A stretch of 64,000 bases of DNA from Coleophoma eucalyptorum (Eukaryota; Ascomycota; Leotiomycetes; Helotiales; Dermateaceae): positions 682,001 to 746,000 of the forward strand of contig JALRME010000013.1 in assembly GCA_026120035.1 (NCBI GenBank), read 5' to 3'. Each line of letters starts with the position of its first letter. Position 1 is the first letter of the stretch. The position numbers and the translations under genes are program-made. Below are positions 11,736 through 22,901 of this stretch, one piece after another. The notes under the pieces were generated by a model, which worked only from the letters and a program-made list of their open reading frames with translations, did not search any database and had not been told where the DNA came from.

Positions 11736-11775
11736 ATCATACATCATACATCATACATCATACATCATACATCAC
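11736..11775. repeat. TCATACA heptamer microsatellite
   Basis: About five tandem copies of a 7-nt unit lie in the presumed 5' leader of the gene at 11923. Confidence 0.85.
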
Positions 11776-11922
11776 AGACTTCCCTCCTACATCATCATCC
11801 CCATCACCGACTTCACGCCCAAATATCCAGATTGTGCAGAAGTCCCCACGATATTCTTCTACTTCCCCTACCCCATCCCCCCAAGCAATTCTCTACCTAT
11901 CACCACCCAACCATCAGTCACT

Positions 11923-12354
11923 ATGACCTTCTCCGTCACTGAACCACACCCAACCGTCCGCCCCTCCAGCTACATCCACGCTGGACGCGGCGGTGCGGGC
12001 AACATGATCAAGGCCCCCAAGGTCTCTTCAGGGCGCACCGCAACTGGCCCAGCATCCCTCTTTGAGCACGGCCTTCCAGTCAACACCAGCAACAAGTTCA
12101 CCAGCGGCCGTGGCGGCGCTGGGAACATGCACCTGGGCAGCGAGAAAGCCCCTTTCTCGTTCGATGAGGAACTCGAGCGTCAAACCACGCGAGCCAAGAA
12201 GGAGAAGGAGGGTGCACCATGGCATGTTGGACGCGGTGGTGCCGGCAACTGGGCAAACTGCACGCCAAATTCAAGAAAGGACTCCATGAGCTCGCAGAGC
12301 AGCGCTGGGAGTGGCATCTTCCGACGCTTGAGCCAGACCTTTGAGAGACGATGA
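11923..12354 (+). CDS. DUF3602/Par32-like protein with three GRGGAGN repeats
   Basis: Single-exon gene of 143 aa. The ATG at 11923 has a good context (CACTATGACC). Three identical GRGGAGN motifs lie at residues 21-27, 62-68 and 103-109, about 41 residues apart, each followed by a hydrophobic residue. The rest is polar and rich in Ser, Lys and Arg, with a basic C-terminus (IFRRLSQTFERR). GRGG-x-GN repeats define the fungal DUF3602 family. Its yeast member Par32/Amu1 is phosphorylated in a TORC1/Npr1-dependent way and inhibits ammonium transporters. A role in nitrogen or TOR signalling is therefore a family-based inference. LST8, a TOR complex subunit, lies 7 kb away. The upstream region holds a 17-bp direct repeat. 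Confidence 0.86.
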   Translation: MTFSVTEPHPTVRPSSYIHAGRGGAGNMIKAPKVSSGRTATGPASLFEHGLPVNTSNKFTSGRGGAGNMHLGSEKAPFSFDEELERQTTRAKKEKEGAPWHVGRGGAGNWANCTPNSRKDSMSSQSSAGSGIFRRLSQTFERR

Positions 12355-13185
12355 AGTGTCTTGAGCGAGATATCTGTTTGCAACAGCATCAAACTGCGGC
12401 GTTCTCACTTGTCATTTCTACTGGGGCATTTCTCTGCGTCTCCTCTTCTCATCATCTTTCTGGGCATTCAATACAGCGCGGTAGCGGAGTCAGGCAACTA
12501 AAAGCATCAACAACGGCGCAAACATTTTTGGGTTCTTTTAACTTTTCACAATAACGACTTTACGGACGAGGGTAACAGGGGCAACGGAAACTAAAAAAAC
12601 ACTTGGGCATTCCTCAGCAGGAAGGGAAAGGAAGGGATATTCTTTCATCTGGATGGGCAGGACTCCGGATCATAATAATATTTGTCTCGTTCTCTTTGTA
12701 CTTCTATACTTATTATACCCAACACGAGGAAACTACTTGATTTCTTCTCTGGATATCCATTCAGAAATATATACCCCGCATTCTCAATCAAAATCCCCTT
12801 CATTGCACGTATGTAGGTACCCAGGATGTGATGTGACCTCCGCGGAGAAGAAGCTAGGAAGCCACAATGCCGTGGCGGTGTGGAGAAACCTGGGGAAATT
12901 GAATGAGGGGGGCGGTAGCTTGGGCTTAGTGTGCTTTCCGCACGAGGGCTTGGGGTCGAGGCACAGCGTCAGCCAGCTCTTACGTTTTGACAATGCAAGG
13001 TCTTTCCCAAAGGAGAACGGTCTCCAACTTTCTACCCATGGTACCGCAGCACGTCGTTCTCCGCATTCTTCTTCCAGCTTGCTTTGCATCTCCTGACTAT
13101 GCACTATGCGCTATGAGGTGAGTGCGTAAAGGCGTGAGCGCCCACGTCGGTGAACCCCGGACGCCGCCTAACTTCCAAGTTCCAG

Positions 13186-13214
13186 CCTCCTCCTCCTCCT
13201 CCTCCTCCTCCTCC
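13186..13214. repeat. (CCT)n microsatellite
   Basis: About nine uninterrupted CCT units. Confidence 0.9.
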
Positions 13215-13770
13215 TTCTCGTATCCCAAATTTCATACAATAATACTCCGTACCCGAGGTATACATACCTACCTACTACAAGACCAAAAAAAGAAGTCATG
13301 CATGCCACAATCCTACGCGCCTTGCACACACACACACACATCATCATCTCATCCGTCTTCCCTTTCCATTTCGTAATCCTTTCTCTCCCTCCCCGGCCCT
13401 CCCCTGCTCCTCCCCCCTTTTCCCCATGACATGCTACCTACAGAGTACATACTTAGAATCTTCCCCAGACCTCCCGAGTGACATGTTTTGTCGTAATCAC
13501 GCTGCTGCTAGATGCTGGGTGCGGCGGCGGGTACGTAAGCTGCTTCCCCCTCAGCCGTCGGTGCCAGAAGGGAGAGGAGCCTGCCTAGCCTGCCTGTCTG
13601 GTCAGGTAAGTGAAGGGAAGACTTTCTTTTTTTTTCCCACCACAAGCTCGAAGAGAAGCATGTGTGGTGCGTGGGTGGATGGGTACTTTTGGGGGGGGGG
13701 GAAGATGTCCGTGCTAGCCTGTGGAAATGGATCGGATGGAGTTTCTGTTTACTTCTTTTTGTTTTTTTCT

Positions 13771-13815
13771 TCTCTCTCTATCTCTCTATCTCTCTATCTC
13801 TCTATCTATCTCTCT
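13771..13815. repeat. TCTCTCTA octamer repeat
   Basis: Tandem TCTCTCTA units degrade to TCTA at the 3' end. Confidence 0.85.
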
Positions 13816-13902
13816 TCCTTTTGTGTGGGCAGGGCGGCTTGTGTGGATGGACGGGGTGGGAATTTGGTAGAGGAGAAGGCAGGTGAGCTGAGAGGGAGTG
13901 AG

Positions 13903-13917
13903 TGAGAGAGAGAGAGA

Positions 13918-13966
<49 letters not shown>
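13903..13966. repeat. (GA)n/(GT)n compound microsatellite
   Basis: Two GA blocks are separated by a short GT block and followed by imperfect GATA-containing units. Confidence 0.88.
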
Positions 13967-14557
13967 GATAGATCTCTGCAAGAAGTGGTAGTACAGTAGG
14001 TGGACTTTGCTTATTGTCAGCGTATCAGAGAGTTCAAGATTATCGGCTTGAGTCGCGAATGGTAGGGGTCTGGAGACGACATATGTTCTTTGGCGCCAGG
14101 ACTTGCACTGTTTGCTGCTGTCAGCATGAGCATCCTCTGACTGAGACCACTGCTTCTACTTTCTGACCTTCTGTCTTTCTGTCTTATAGCAGGGCATTTG
14201 AAAGCTCTTGCAGAATTGTAAAGAAGCCAGATGTATGGATCTAGCAGCAAGTAGGTGAAGGTAGATATCTACCCAGAAGGTTCCATTCATTATACATACT
14301 CCCATCTTCCCTCTATACAGCCGTAGACTCTAAGAAGCTAACATGAATAGTGACCATGATACATATAGACAAACCGACGCTTGCTCATGACTTGCTCGCT
14401 CACATGCACACACGCTCGGCCAGCTTTCGAAACCCTCATCCTGAAGAACCCATGAAGCAAAAACCAAAAAACGCCGATTTCAATCCATTCTAATGCTGCG
14501 GCGGCGGAAGTTCTCTAAGATCCCGAAAACACAATAAGTCTCTTTAACGGCACATAT

Positions 14558-15964
14558 CTACAAACTCATCCATGCAGCGCCTACAATTGCTGCTGCAACG
14601 AGCAACGCGCCACGTCCTGCAACGTCCAGCATGCGGCTCGCCGCACTGGTGGAGGAGGCGCCGCAACAGGCACTATCGTAGGTGACGTTGTTGTACGAGG
14701 CGGCTACCTCGAAGACGCTTCCATTGCCATCTGGGCCCACGCCATAATTATAGTAGTCGACATTCAGCCACTTCGGCGGTTTGCCCCAGGTCGCGGTGCA
14801 GTTCTCTGCAGCGAGGCCCAGAGAGCCATAGCCTGAAACGGCATTGGTCTCATTCAGCAGTGGCGTGCTGGGAACGAGAAGAGAGACACTGAGGAGCGTA
14901 ATATCATAATTCAGATTGTGGTTCACTAGCAGCATGAGATTCTGAGAAGACTCATATGTAACTCCTGGAGGACGCTGGGCCGTGCAGGGGAATGCCCGGT
15001 CCGTGGGATCGAAAGGCGTCTCGTACATCGATGCGAACTCATCGATGATCCAGGGCACGGCGGTCTGGTTGGCTTGGTAGTCCATAAAGAAGACCACGCG
15101 CTTGCCAGTCAGGATCATGGATGCAAGCGTAGGCCAGTCATTCAGTCCCATTGGGATAACATTGGGTACGTAGGCATAGTTAACCAGTCCGGTAGACTCG
15201 ATGAAGGTGCTGTAGTTGGTGACAGGTGCATAAGGTCCGTTACCGAGTAGAATCGTCACCACATCGTATGGGTGTGATTCTACCCACGTCTTGACCTTGC
15301 CTAGATATTCTGTGATAGGTCCTGCGTCCAACACATCGCAAGAGGTATGGCAGAAATGAGGGATGCCGTCCACAATATGCATCTGGGCCTGCAATAATCG
15401 GACACCGTCATTCAGCTGGGTCGTCACGTCCAAATCCTGGTTGGCAGCCGCATTTCCAGCTTTGACAAACGGCGAGTTATGTGCTGAGACTTCGGTGATG
15501 TTGCTATATTTCCTTGAGCAGAACTCAGCATAGTTGTTGCAGGGGGTGGTGTTGGTGGCCGTAGCAGAGGAGGAGGTGCTGGTGGCGGTGGCATTCGAGC
15601 TGCCGTTTGCTGAAAGGGTCGTATGGGATCCTCCTGAGAGCAGAATCTGAGATGAGGTTTGTGAAGCGGTGCCATTCGCGGTCGTTGTGGCTATTCCCAA
15701 TATCGTTGTTGACCCCAAGGTGACATTATATGTAGAGGAGCCGCTGGTGACTTCGGATACAATGGCTTCGGTGGTGATGGCGGATGACGTTTTTGTTATA
15801 GTGATGGTCGATCCATAGCTTTGGTAGTCTCCAGTGGGAGTCGCCAACTCTGATGTTCCAACGCTGGTTGCTGTGCCTGATAATACACTGACTCCCGAGC
15901 TCGTTTGTGCGTTTACGGCGATGGCGAAGAAGAGTCCATATGGAAGGTACTGCAATGAATACAT
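14558..15964 (-). CDS. Secreted/GPI-anchored PLC-like phosphodiesterase
   Basis: Single-exon minus-strand gene of 468 aa, starting at the ATG at 15964. It has an N-terminal signal peptide (LPYGLFFAIAVNA), a Ser/Thr-rich linker to about residue 140, a PLC-like TIM-barrel domain, and a hydrophobic tail (GALLVAAAIVGAAWMSL) after small residues, as expected for a GPI-anchor signal. The domain keeps VSAHNSPF with His162 and HFCHTSCD with His203/His206, plus DVVTILLGNG. These are the positions of the catalytic histidines in the phosphatidylinositol-specific PLC X-type superfamily. It lacks the C2/PH architecture of cytosolic PLCs, so it is an extracellular or wall enzyme; the substrate is unknown. 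A second, more degenerate family member lies at 46222-48414. Fold confidence is high, activity is inferred. Confidence 0.88.
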   Translation of the reverse strand: MYSLQYLPYGLFFAIAVNAQTSSGVSVLSGTATSVGTSELATPTGDYQSYGSTITITKTSSAITTEAIVSEVTSGSSTYNVTLGSTTILGIATTTANGTASQTSSQILLSGGSHTTLSANGSSNATATSTSSSATATNTTPCNNYAEFCSRKYSNITEVSAHNSPFVKAGNAAANQDLDVTTQLNDGVRLLQAQMHIVDGIPHFCHTSCDVLDAGPITEYLGKVKTWVESHPYDVVTILLGNGPYAPVTNYSTFIESTGLVNYAYVPNVIPMGLNDWPTLASMILTGKRVVFFMDYQANQTAVPWIIDEFASMYETPFDPTDRAFPCTAQRPPGVTYESSQNLMLLVNHNLNYDITLLSVSLLVPSTPLLNETNAVSGYGSLGLAAENCTATWGKPPKWLNVDYYNYGVGPDGNGSVFEVAASYNNVTYDSACCGASSTSAASRMLDVAGRGALLVAAAIVGAAWMSL

Positions 15965-17989
15965 GACTTGCGGCAATGGAACCCAATGGCTCTACTCTTC
16001 ACCGATACAAGTCGGACACGGAGATGCACACGAACCAATACAACAGTACAAATTCAGGGGATTGCGAGAATTTCTAGAGAGTTGGAGATGGGCGTAGACA
16101 AGAATAGGCCAATGAAGATATGCCTATACTTGGTAGTGTAGTGCAGTACGGTAGCTTGCAGGACTCTAGTACTGCGATGTTGTATGGAATCGCTGTTAAT
16201 CCCGATTCGCAACGGAGAAAGGAAAAAAAAAACAGCAGACTGATGACGTTGGATCGGCAGAATCGGGGGCGCTGGCTCATGCACTGGAAGCCGCCTAGGA
16301 GAGCCTAGGAAAGCATAGAAAGTCCGCTTCAAGGCAATTTTGATGCGCTATGGAAATGAAAGTGCAGCCGGGAATGGATTTGAGGGATGCAAATTCGACT
16401 TGGAGATGAACTGCTCGTATCCAAACCGAGCAACAATTGAGGCCAGGGTTGCAACGCCCAACAAACAAGGAAATTTGGAAACCAAACAATTACAGCGGTG
16501 CCCCGAAGGAGAAGAATCGACAACTGCCAATCCTTCAATACTTGTTAGTGTTCCTGCTGCTGCTTACGATAGGCAGCCGATGGATTGCACTATGGTTGAA
16601 GACCCTGGGACGGAAGCAGGGCCCCCATGGCTATTTTGAGGCTGTGTTTCTGTTTCAACACGAGAGAGCCGATGTTTGGACTGTGGAATCAGGAATCCTA
16701 ATCACTGACATGGCACGGCAACAGACGAAGCGTCTGGCATCGGATCCAGTTCTTCGCGCGCACGACTTGCTGCAGTCGGAGTGAAGATGTTGCGATACTT
16801 ACACACAGCAACGGCTCCGCTTGTAGGCCCCTCTGTCTCACAAACACGTTGCTGTTGCTCCCGGCAACTCCATCCACCTCGTAAAGCCAAGACTGATCGC
16901 CGACCAGGAGGCGGTGTTTCGGACAGGGGTCGATAGCTGATCGATCGGCAAATAAAATCCGCCCTGTCTGCGATCGGCTTTTGTGGGCATTCCAAGCCTA
17001 GAGGCTTTGCTGGTTCAGCGTTCGACGGTCGCTGCATGTAGCCTGTAGGGGCCGCCAGTGCGGTGAGGACGGCCCTAACGACGTTAAGAGGACCTGGAGC
17101 ATGGTAACGTCATCCCACTGGACCGCCGAAAGTTAGAATTGAAGGCGCCTACTACTCTACAGAGGAGGCGCTTTTGTTGCCTTGCTCTGTCTTCGCTATC
17201 ATGGCCTGCCGTTTAGCGTTCTTGATCTTTTCAGGGCCCTTTTCTCAGCCTGCCCGACTGGGGTCTTGGCCTCTCTTGGGGGTCCTGGTCTCGTACGTAC
17301 AGTATGCATGCCCCAGGGAAATTATTCAGTGAGGTCAACCGTTCTGGACTCTTGGGGAGCTCTGGGAGAGTGGAGGTGCGACATCAGTGGCTGGCGGCTT
17401 CGCACGAGCTTCGCACGAACTCCGCAAGCCTTCGGCTTGTCTGGTAGGGCTTAGAATCCCCTTGACTTAGTGATTCAGTCCTGTAGCCGGAGCAGGGCCA
17501 TCGCTACTACTGCCATGACGATGAACGCATTTCTCATTTCGAGCAGCTTGGGGACCGAGACAAGACTGGCCCAGATCATGTCCGGCACTTTCTTAAACCC
17601 ATCTGTTGCGGAGACGCGCAATACTGGACAATGTACTTCACGAGCGTCGTGCCGCAGCATCCTGGTCATTGGCCCTCAATCCTGGTAGGCGGGTCCCTCG
17701 TCTCCCGTGCCACCCTTTTGACTACTAACTAGGATCCTATGATGTCGTTCCTTCGTCTTGTCTCGCTGCTCGCATGTCATGTTTTTTCTCGTCGGTGCTA
17801 CCCGTTGCTTGATATCTACCTGACTGTACTATATCGACAACCTTATCTCAATCCCTCTCCTCCTCTCCTCCTCTCCTCCTCCCCTCCTCTCCTCCTAACT
17901 CTCTGTCTCCCGTGGGAAGTTGGGATTGCTGTGTACAGCTCTTGATACTCTGTGCCTCAATCAAGACCCAACCAATCCTCCCCGTCACC
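15965..17989. other. Intergenic region, two diverging genes
   Basis: About 2 kb between divergent genes, so it holds both promoters. A CTCCT-rich tract (17855-17896) lies about 100 bp before the SUR7-type ATG. Short open frames show no family features and lack credible starts. Confidence 0.45.
17855..17896. repeat. CTCCT pyrimidine repeat
   Basis: Tandem CTCCT/CTCTCCTC units. Such pyrimidine tracts are common in promoters and leaders of filamentous fungi. Confidence 0.8.
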
Positions 17990-19066
17990 ATGGTAGCCCT
18001 ACCATCCTTCCGCTCCTTGCGAACTGGACGACAGAACAAAGAAGATACATCCAGAGCAGCGGCGACGACACGCAGTTCATCGGATCAAACATTAACGCCG
18101 ACCGATGACTCCTTTGTGCAAGGCGTCGACCTCAAGAGAGCAACGCAGACTCGACAACGAGCCATCTTTGCGTCATCCTTCTTTTTCGCTCTGTCCACCA
18201 TCTTCCTAATACTGGTACATACAAAACCCTAGCAAACCACAGAACGTAATGCTAACCTCACACACCGACAGACCATCATTGGCAACATCAACACAAAGCC
18301 CGTCATCCGCAGCACCTACTTCTTCAAACTCGACCTCACAAATCTCATCCCGGCGTCTACACCGTCCGATATCACATTCGTGAACTCCTTGGCACGCTCG
18401 CTAGGTCTACATGACTTCTACCAAGTCGGACTCTGGAATTTCTGCGAGGGTTACAATGGAGAGGGAATCACGAGATGTTCGAACCCAAGAGGGCTGTACT
18501 GGTTCAACCCGGTTGAGATTTTATTGAATGAATTGCTCGCCGGTGCTACAATTGCTCTACCTGCAAACATTAACAATATTCTCAACCTGATCAAAATCGC
18601 ATCGCACCTCATGTTCGGTTTCTTCCTGACTGGTGTTTGCACCAATTTCATCTCCATCTTCATCGCTCCTGTCTGCATCTACTCGCGCTGGATCTCTTTA
18701 CCTTTCGTCATTTTCACCTTCATCTCCGCCCTTCTCACTGCAGCTGCCACGATCATCGCCACAGCCATGTTCACCATCTTCAAGAATGTTATCACCGCCC
18801 AAGCCGGCCTGAATATTGGAGCCAGTCTGGGTACTGAGATGTTGGCTTTCATGTGGATCGGAGCTGGGAGCTCGATTATAGCGTGGGTTATTCACCTTTG
18901 CTTGCTGTGCTGCTGTGCCAGCCGTAGAGATGTCAAGCAGGGCAGAAAGAGAGGCTCCAAGTACGCATACGGCAACGCTGTCACTGATGAGAAGAAGCGA
19001 CCTGTTAGAAAGCGGATTGTCCTACCCAAGTTCGGGCGCGGATCAACTTCTGCGGAGGTTGTATAA
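17990..19066 (+). CDS. SUR7/PalI family tetraspan membrane protein
   Basis: Two exons (17990-18214, 18272-19066) give 339 aa. The 57-nt intron falls in the first transmembrane segment. The N-terminus is cytosolic and polar. Four membrane spans are visible: one around FFFALSTIFLILTIIGNI, one around HLMFGFFLTGVCTNFISIF, one around LPFVIFTFISALLTAAATII, and one around AFMWIGAGSSIIAWVIHLCL. The first extracellular loop has GLWNFCEGY and then a second Cys (TRCSNP), the claudin-like G-x-W..C...C signature of SUR7/PalI proteins. The tail is strongly basic. Family members sit in eisosome/MCC plasma-membrane domains or act in PalI-type pH sensing. Which subgroup applies cannot be decided here. Confidence 0.91.
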
Positions 19067-21156
19067 ATCTGTAAGCGAAGATAAGGGCGGTTCTGGTTAT
19101 TGGCATATCAAGCTGGGTCATTCGGGTGTATCGGGGAATGCATCTATTCTTGGGCTCTGAGGTTTTCTGCGAAAATCGTTACTTAGAGGGACTTTTTTAG
19201 GCATAGGCGTTTATAGAGCGTAGAAGCGTTGTATATGATAGCAAATCGCAACCTGCGACTTATATAGATGAGTTACGAAATGTATAAACATTGAACATAT
19301 GACGAAGATACCTCCTAAGTGTGCTGTATTGACTGATCTTGATATTGTGAAATGGAACTGGTGAAATGGAGTGTATACATATTCGCATCTGAGGCATTAT
19401 TTTTGAGGAAAACCTGAAGCGGTCTTCAGACGTAGCATCTGACAATGTATATTCATCATTGCGGTGCCTTTATAAGTTGAATATCCGCATACGCCAATTT
19501 GTTCTCAACAAAGTATTAGAATACCAACAGATAGTTTCTACCTGGTAAACAAGCTCTAATCAATCCATTTCTTTTCCAGCGGACCGCCATATAAAATATG
19601 TTCATATGCTCTTACTATCTTCCATCTTTCAACTCGACACAACAAGCAGGGAGGGAGGTTCTTCCACAGCAAAATATCGGACTGAAACTGGTAGGATATT
19701 CTCCTCCCCTCTCTCTTTCTTTTCTTGCCATTCCCTCTGTTCTTTTCCTTCCCCCTTCTTTCTTGATCCTGTGCTTTCTTCGAATAGATGCGTAATTAGC
19801 GGATGCTGAACGTGGTCGGAAGGGATTCCATGATAGGTACTTTTACCTGTTTGTTATTTTCTGCCTCCCAGGGAAGGGGTTTTCTAATGATAGACTGTTG
19901 CTTGTCCCTCGCGTTATCTCCAGTAAAAGCTAAATTGTTCCTTTACCATTGGTTCTGTTGCTATCTGTTCTTACCTCTTCCGGCTTGAGTAAGTGTGGAG
20001 AGGCAGAAGTTGCCCGTTCCATGTTCGTGGCTCATTGTGTTAGTTTCGGGTTGTTACTCTGGAGGTAGTGAGACCTATGTCTACTATATGTGGCAGAGGA
20101 GGGCTGCTTTCCTCTTTTCTGATTCTTGCCTGTAGGGCTACTAGTTGTGGCATCAGAAGGGAGACCTGTTGGGCTGTTTTAGTTTGCATGAAAACACTTT
20201 AGAAGCTAAGTTGAAACTGAGCATAGCCAAAGACTGTTATATGTCCTAAATAACAACACCAGACTTTTTAATCGTATCACTCTACAGTTTACAGGCGAGT
20301 AGTATTCGAGTTGCTTATCCTAGACTAGGATAGGCGTCTCAGCTCGCTTCGCGTATGCTAAGTGCTCTTCTTAGCTACTACAACACTTGAAAGTGGACTG
20401 GGAAGTTGATAAAACTAACACTTGTTACTTAGTTGCCTTTGGCATCTAAAGTTACTATAAGTTAGAACGAAGCAGGTGGTAACAGGACGCTCGCTCTCCT
20501 TTAATTTTTATTTTGCATTGCAAAGCTGAGTGTGCTACTAGCATGTATATATAAAGAGTGTGCTTGCATACAATCCATGTATTAGAATTATTGGCAAGGA
20601 AATCCTTCCTCGAACCTGTAAGGCTCGCTACCTATGTTGTAAATCCACCATTGCCCGCCTTTAAGGGCAAAGGGGCAATCAAAGAAAAACCCCCTAACGC
20701 CCAACTATGATGCCACTAACCTCTCCTCATTTTCTCCCCCACGCCTCTCCATCCCCCTTAGCCCGTCTCAACTCGCGAGGAAAACGACAGGTGCTTTCTA
20801 ACAGAGAGATCTAGCAAGTACAAGCGAGCGGAGGACTGACTTCCAGGCGAAGTTTCCCCCGATGTCTTAAAACAAAACACATCATCCTTGCATGTCTCTC
20901 GACAACAGAGGGGAATCGTTATTTGGTACGATGGCGGCTCTCTATACCCCGAACGGCCGGCCATTGCCAAAGCCAGGGCCGAAACCTGGTGGGGGATTCT
21001 TCAAAACAAGAATTGCAAATCAGAATTTTGTGCTCTAAATATATTGAAAGCTGAGAAAAGAGAGGCGGCAGCCAAAGAAGAAAAGGAAGGAAGGAAGGAA
21101 GGCAGAAGCGTAAACAGGTCTATAAATAGAAATGTCTATCATGAATAGGTGGTGGC
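19067..21156. other. Convergent intergenic region
   Basis: About 2.1 kb between the stop codons of two convergent genes. It is AT-rich in parts. It contains the perfect 17-nt palindrome at 20316-20332 and a short inverted repeat TTGCCC...GGGCAA near 20650-20670. No coding gene is supported. Confidence 0.45.
20316..20332. repeat. Perfect palindrome TATCCTAG-A-CTAGGATA
   Basis: An 8-bp inverted repeat with a single-base spacer, in a gene-free stretch. It could be a factor site or a relic of a small mobile element; neither can be shown here. Confidence 0.7.
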
Positions 21157-22901
21157 TCAAACCTTTATGATTCCTCCGACTGAACTGCAGGTTGCCAACA
21201 CAGCTGTGGGTGTGACAATTGTTGGTGCCGTGATGCTGTGGGAGAAGTTAGTATTTAGAATTTTTGCGTGCTTGTCTTTGGGGGAAATTGGGTGCTTTTT
21301 TGGATTGGAGAGATGGGGAGGACACGGACTGTGTTGCAGTGAATCAGGAGGGGGAAACTTACGTATTTGTCAGGGTCTTGGTGCTGTACACGATCGACCG
21401 GACGCGGGTTGTGCGTGTGCGTGTTGATGTTGGTAAGGTAATGGTGTTAGTAACTGTTGCCGAGAATTTGGTCACTGGTGCTGGTGTACTACAAGACTAT
21501 ATTAGTTTTCCTCAAATTAGAGGATGGTACTGTGGGATCTGCTCACATGGTGACAACGCTAGTAGTAGTTGCTACACGACTGTTTAACATACATTCTTCG
21601 AGACTCAGGGCTTCTGGATGGGTACTTACAGAATTCTGACAAGATAGTTGTGGCGAGAGTGCTTGTTGAAGTTACGGTAACAAAGTCCGCGGTGTTGGTA
21701 TCTACAGGAATTTTAGCATGAGCACATCCCATTCATAATAGCCGGGACTAGTCGTTATACATACCAACAACAGTAACAGTAGCGATATCAGGAGCTCTGG
21801 CCATCAATCTCGCAGCAGCACGAATCTTCAGAACCTGCTCTCGAGAAAGGGATCTGTCACGTCTCTGGGTGCTTCTCTTAGCACCCGTAGCAGCAGCAGA
21901 TGTGGCACTTCGAGCAATGGACAAGAAAGCCGCATTTGCCCTGGGATCTGCGGTTGGTCGCCTGTGAGGAACGGAACATGTTGCGGTCTTCGTGGTATAG
22001 ACGATAGAGTTGACCCAGGTCCTGACAGTTGCCGTTCGGACGAGAGTTGACGTTGACCATACAGTAACAGGCTGCGGGCGGATAGTCACCGTTCCTCTGG
22101 CAGTCTTGGCCGTGGTAATGGTCACTGGTGCCAAGGTGGTGGTGTCAATTTCAGTAGACGTGATGGTCGTTGTTGATGATGGTGTAGAGACGGCCGTGAT
22201 GGTCACTGTGGCTTGAATTAGCATCTGGATTTGTAGATGAGAAACTTCATAGGAGCCAACGGATCACGGGGGGCTACTTTTAGATCCTCATGACCGTCTT
22301 TACCAATGGAAGAGCACTGGACCATGGAGCAATTTTGAGAATTCAGAAATATCAGATCTGAATGACCAAGACTGTTCTAGTAGTCAAGTGTCTAGCAATT
22401 CACTTGATTTGCTGTCGAAAGTGACTGGATTCAATTGGTACTTGCCTGTTGGTGTAGAAGTAACCGTTTGCTGAACGCCGACTACCAGGCTGAAAGTACG
22501 CATAGCTGAAAATGAGGGGTTTGCGTCATTGTTATCGAGAATGATAAGGGTCCAGGTTCCAGTGTATAGTTGATTGTTTGGTATCGGGCTAAACAAGTCA
22601 ATCAATACTCTTTTTTTGAAGCATCTGGTTCATACCATGTTGTCATCTGATTTGTATCATCAGGCTGGGTAGCAATATCTGAGCATTGCCAAGAGGTCTC
22701 ATCAGGAGCAACGAGAATGACATTGGCAGTGCCTTGACAGCCTTCAAACTGAGTAACGGCGGTGAAGAGGCTGGTATCTGAGGAATCCAAAAAATAGCTG
22801 CCTTGGTCTTGAAAGTCAATACCAAAGGAGGCACAGTCGGCTACAACCCATGATGCAAACGAAAAGAGTACCACAACAGTGGGAATAATGGAGGAAAACA
22901 T
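21157..22901 (-). CDS. Secreted Thr-rich protein with Cys-containing beta-sandwich-like head
   Basis: Six exons on the minus strand (22901-22636, 22588-22446, 22211-21765, 21701-21630, 21480-21363, 21235-21157) give 374 aa; the coding length is a multiple of three. A signal peptide (PTVVVLFSFASWVVA) precedes a module of about 120 residues with Cys in ADCASFG, FEGCQG, WQCSD and TTCPIPNN. It ends NQLYTGTWTLIILDNND, which resembles the end of P-domain-like beta sandwiches (inference). Then follow about 200 residues of Thr/Val-rich sequence (TVTITAVSTPSSTTTITST), a dibasic patch (STQRRDRSLSR) that may be a processing site, and a second Thr-rich segment ending in GGIIKV. I know similar unnamed fungal secreted proteins but no function. 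The second intron (22445-22212) is 234 nt with a GC-AG boundary. Exons 4-6 are the least certain. Confidence 0.75.

Larger units (their letters stand above)
8970..11922. other. Intergenic region with low-complexity tracts
   Basis: About 3 kb without a supportable gene. It holds a G8 run near 10001-10010, T-rich tracts around 10310-10370, GACAA/GAAAA repeats at 10541-10577, TAG/CAG-rich sequence at 10845-11005, T15 at 11069-11083, GA repeats at 11131-11168, and a perfect 17-bp direct repeat at 11336-11352 and 11399-11415. The last 600 bp are probably promoter and leader of the gene at 11923. Confidence 0.5.
12355..14557. other. Intergenic region rich in microsatellites
   Basis: About 2.2 kb between a plus-strand and a minus-strand gene, so probably two 3' UTRs plus spacer. 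It contains (CCT)n at 13186-13214, a short (CA)n near 13326-13340, G11 at 13691-13701, TCTCTCTA repeats at 13771-13815 and (GA)n at 13903-13966. Open frames across these tracts are composition artefacts. Confidence 0.5.

Noticed and set aside
13426..13905. Open frames across the microsatellite cluster
   Set aside because: Simple repeats generate stop-free frames; there is no protein-like sequence outside the repeat.
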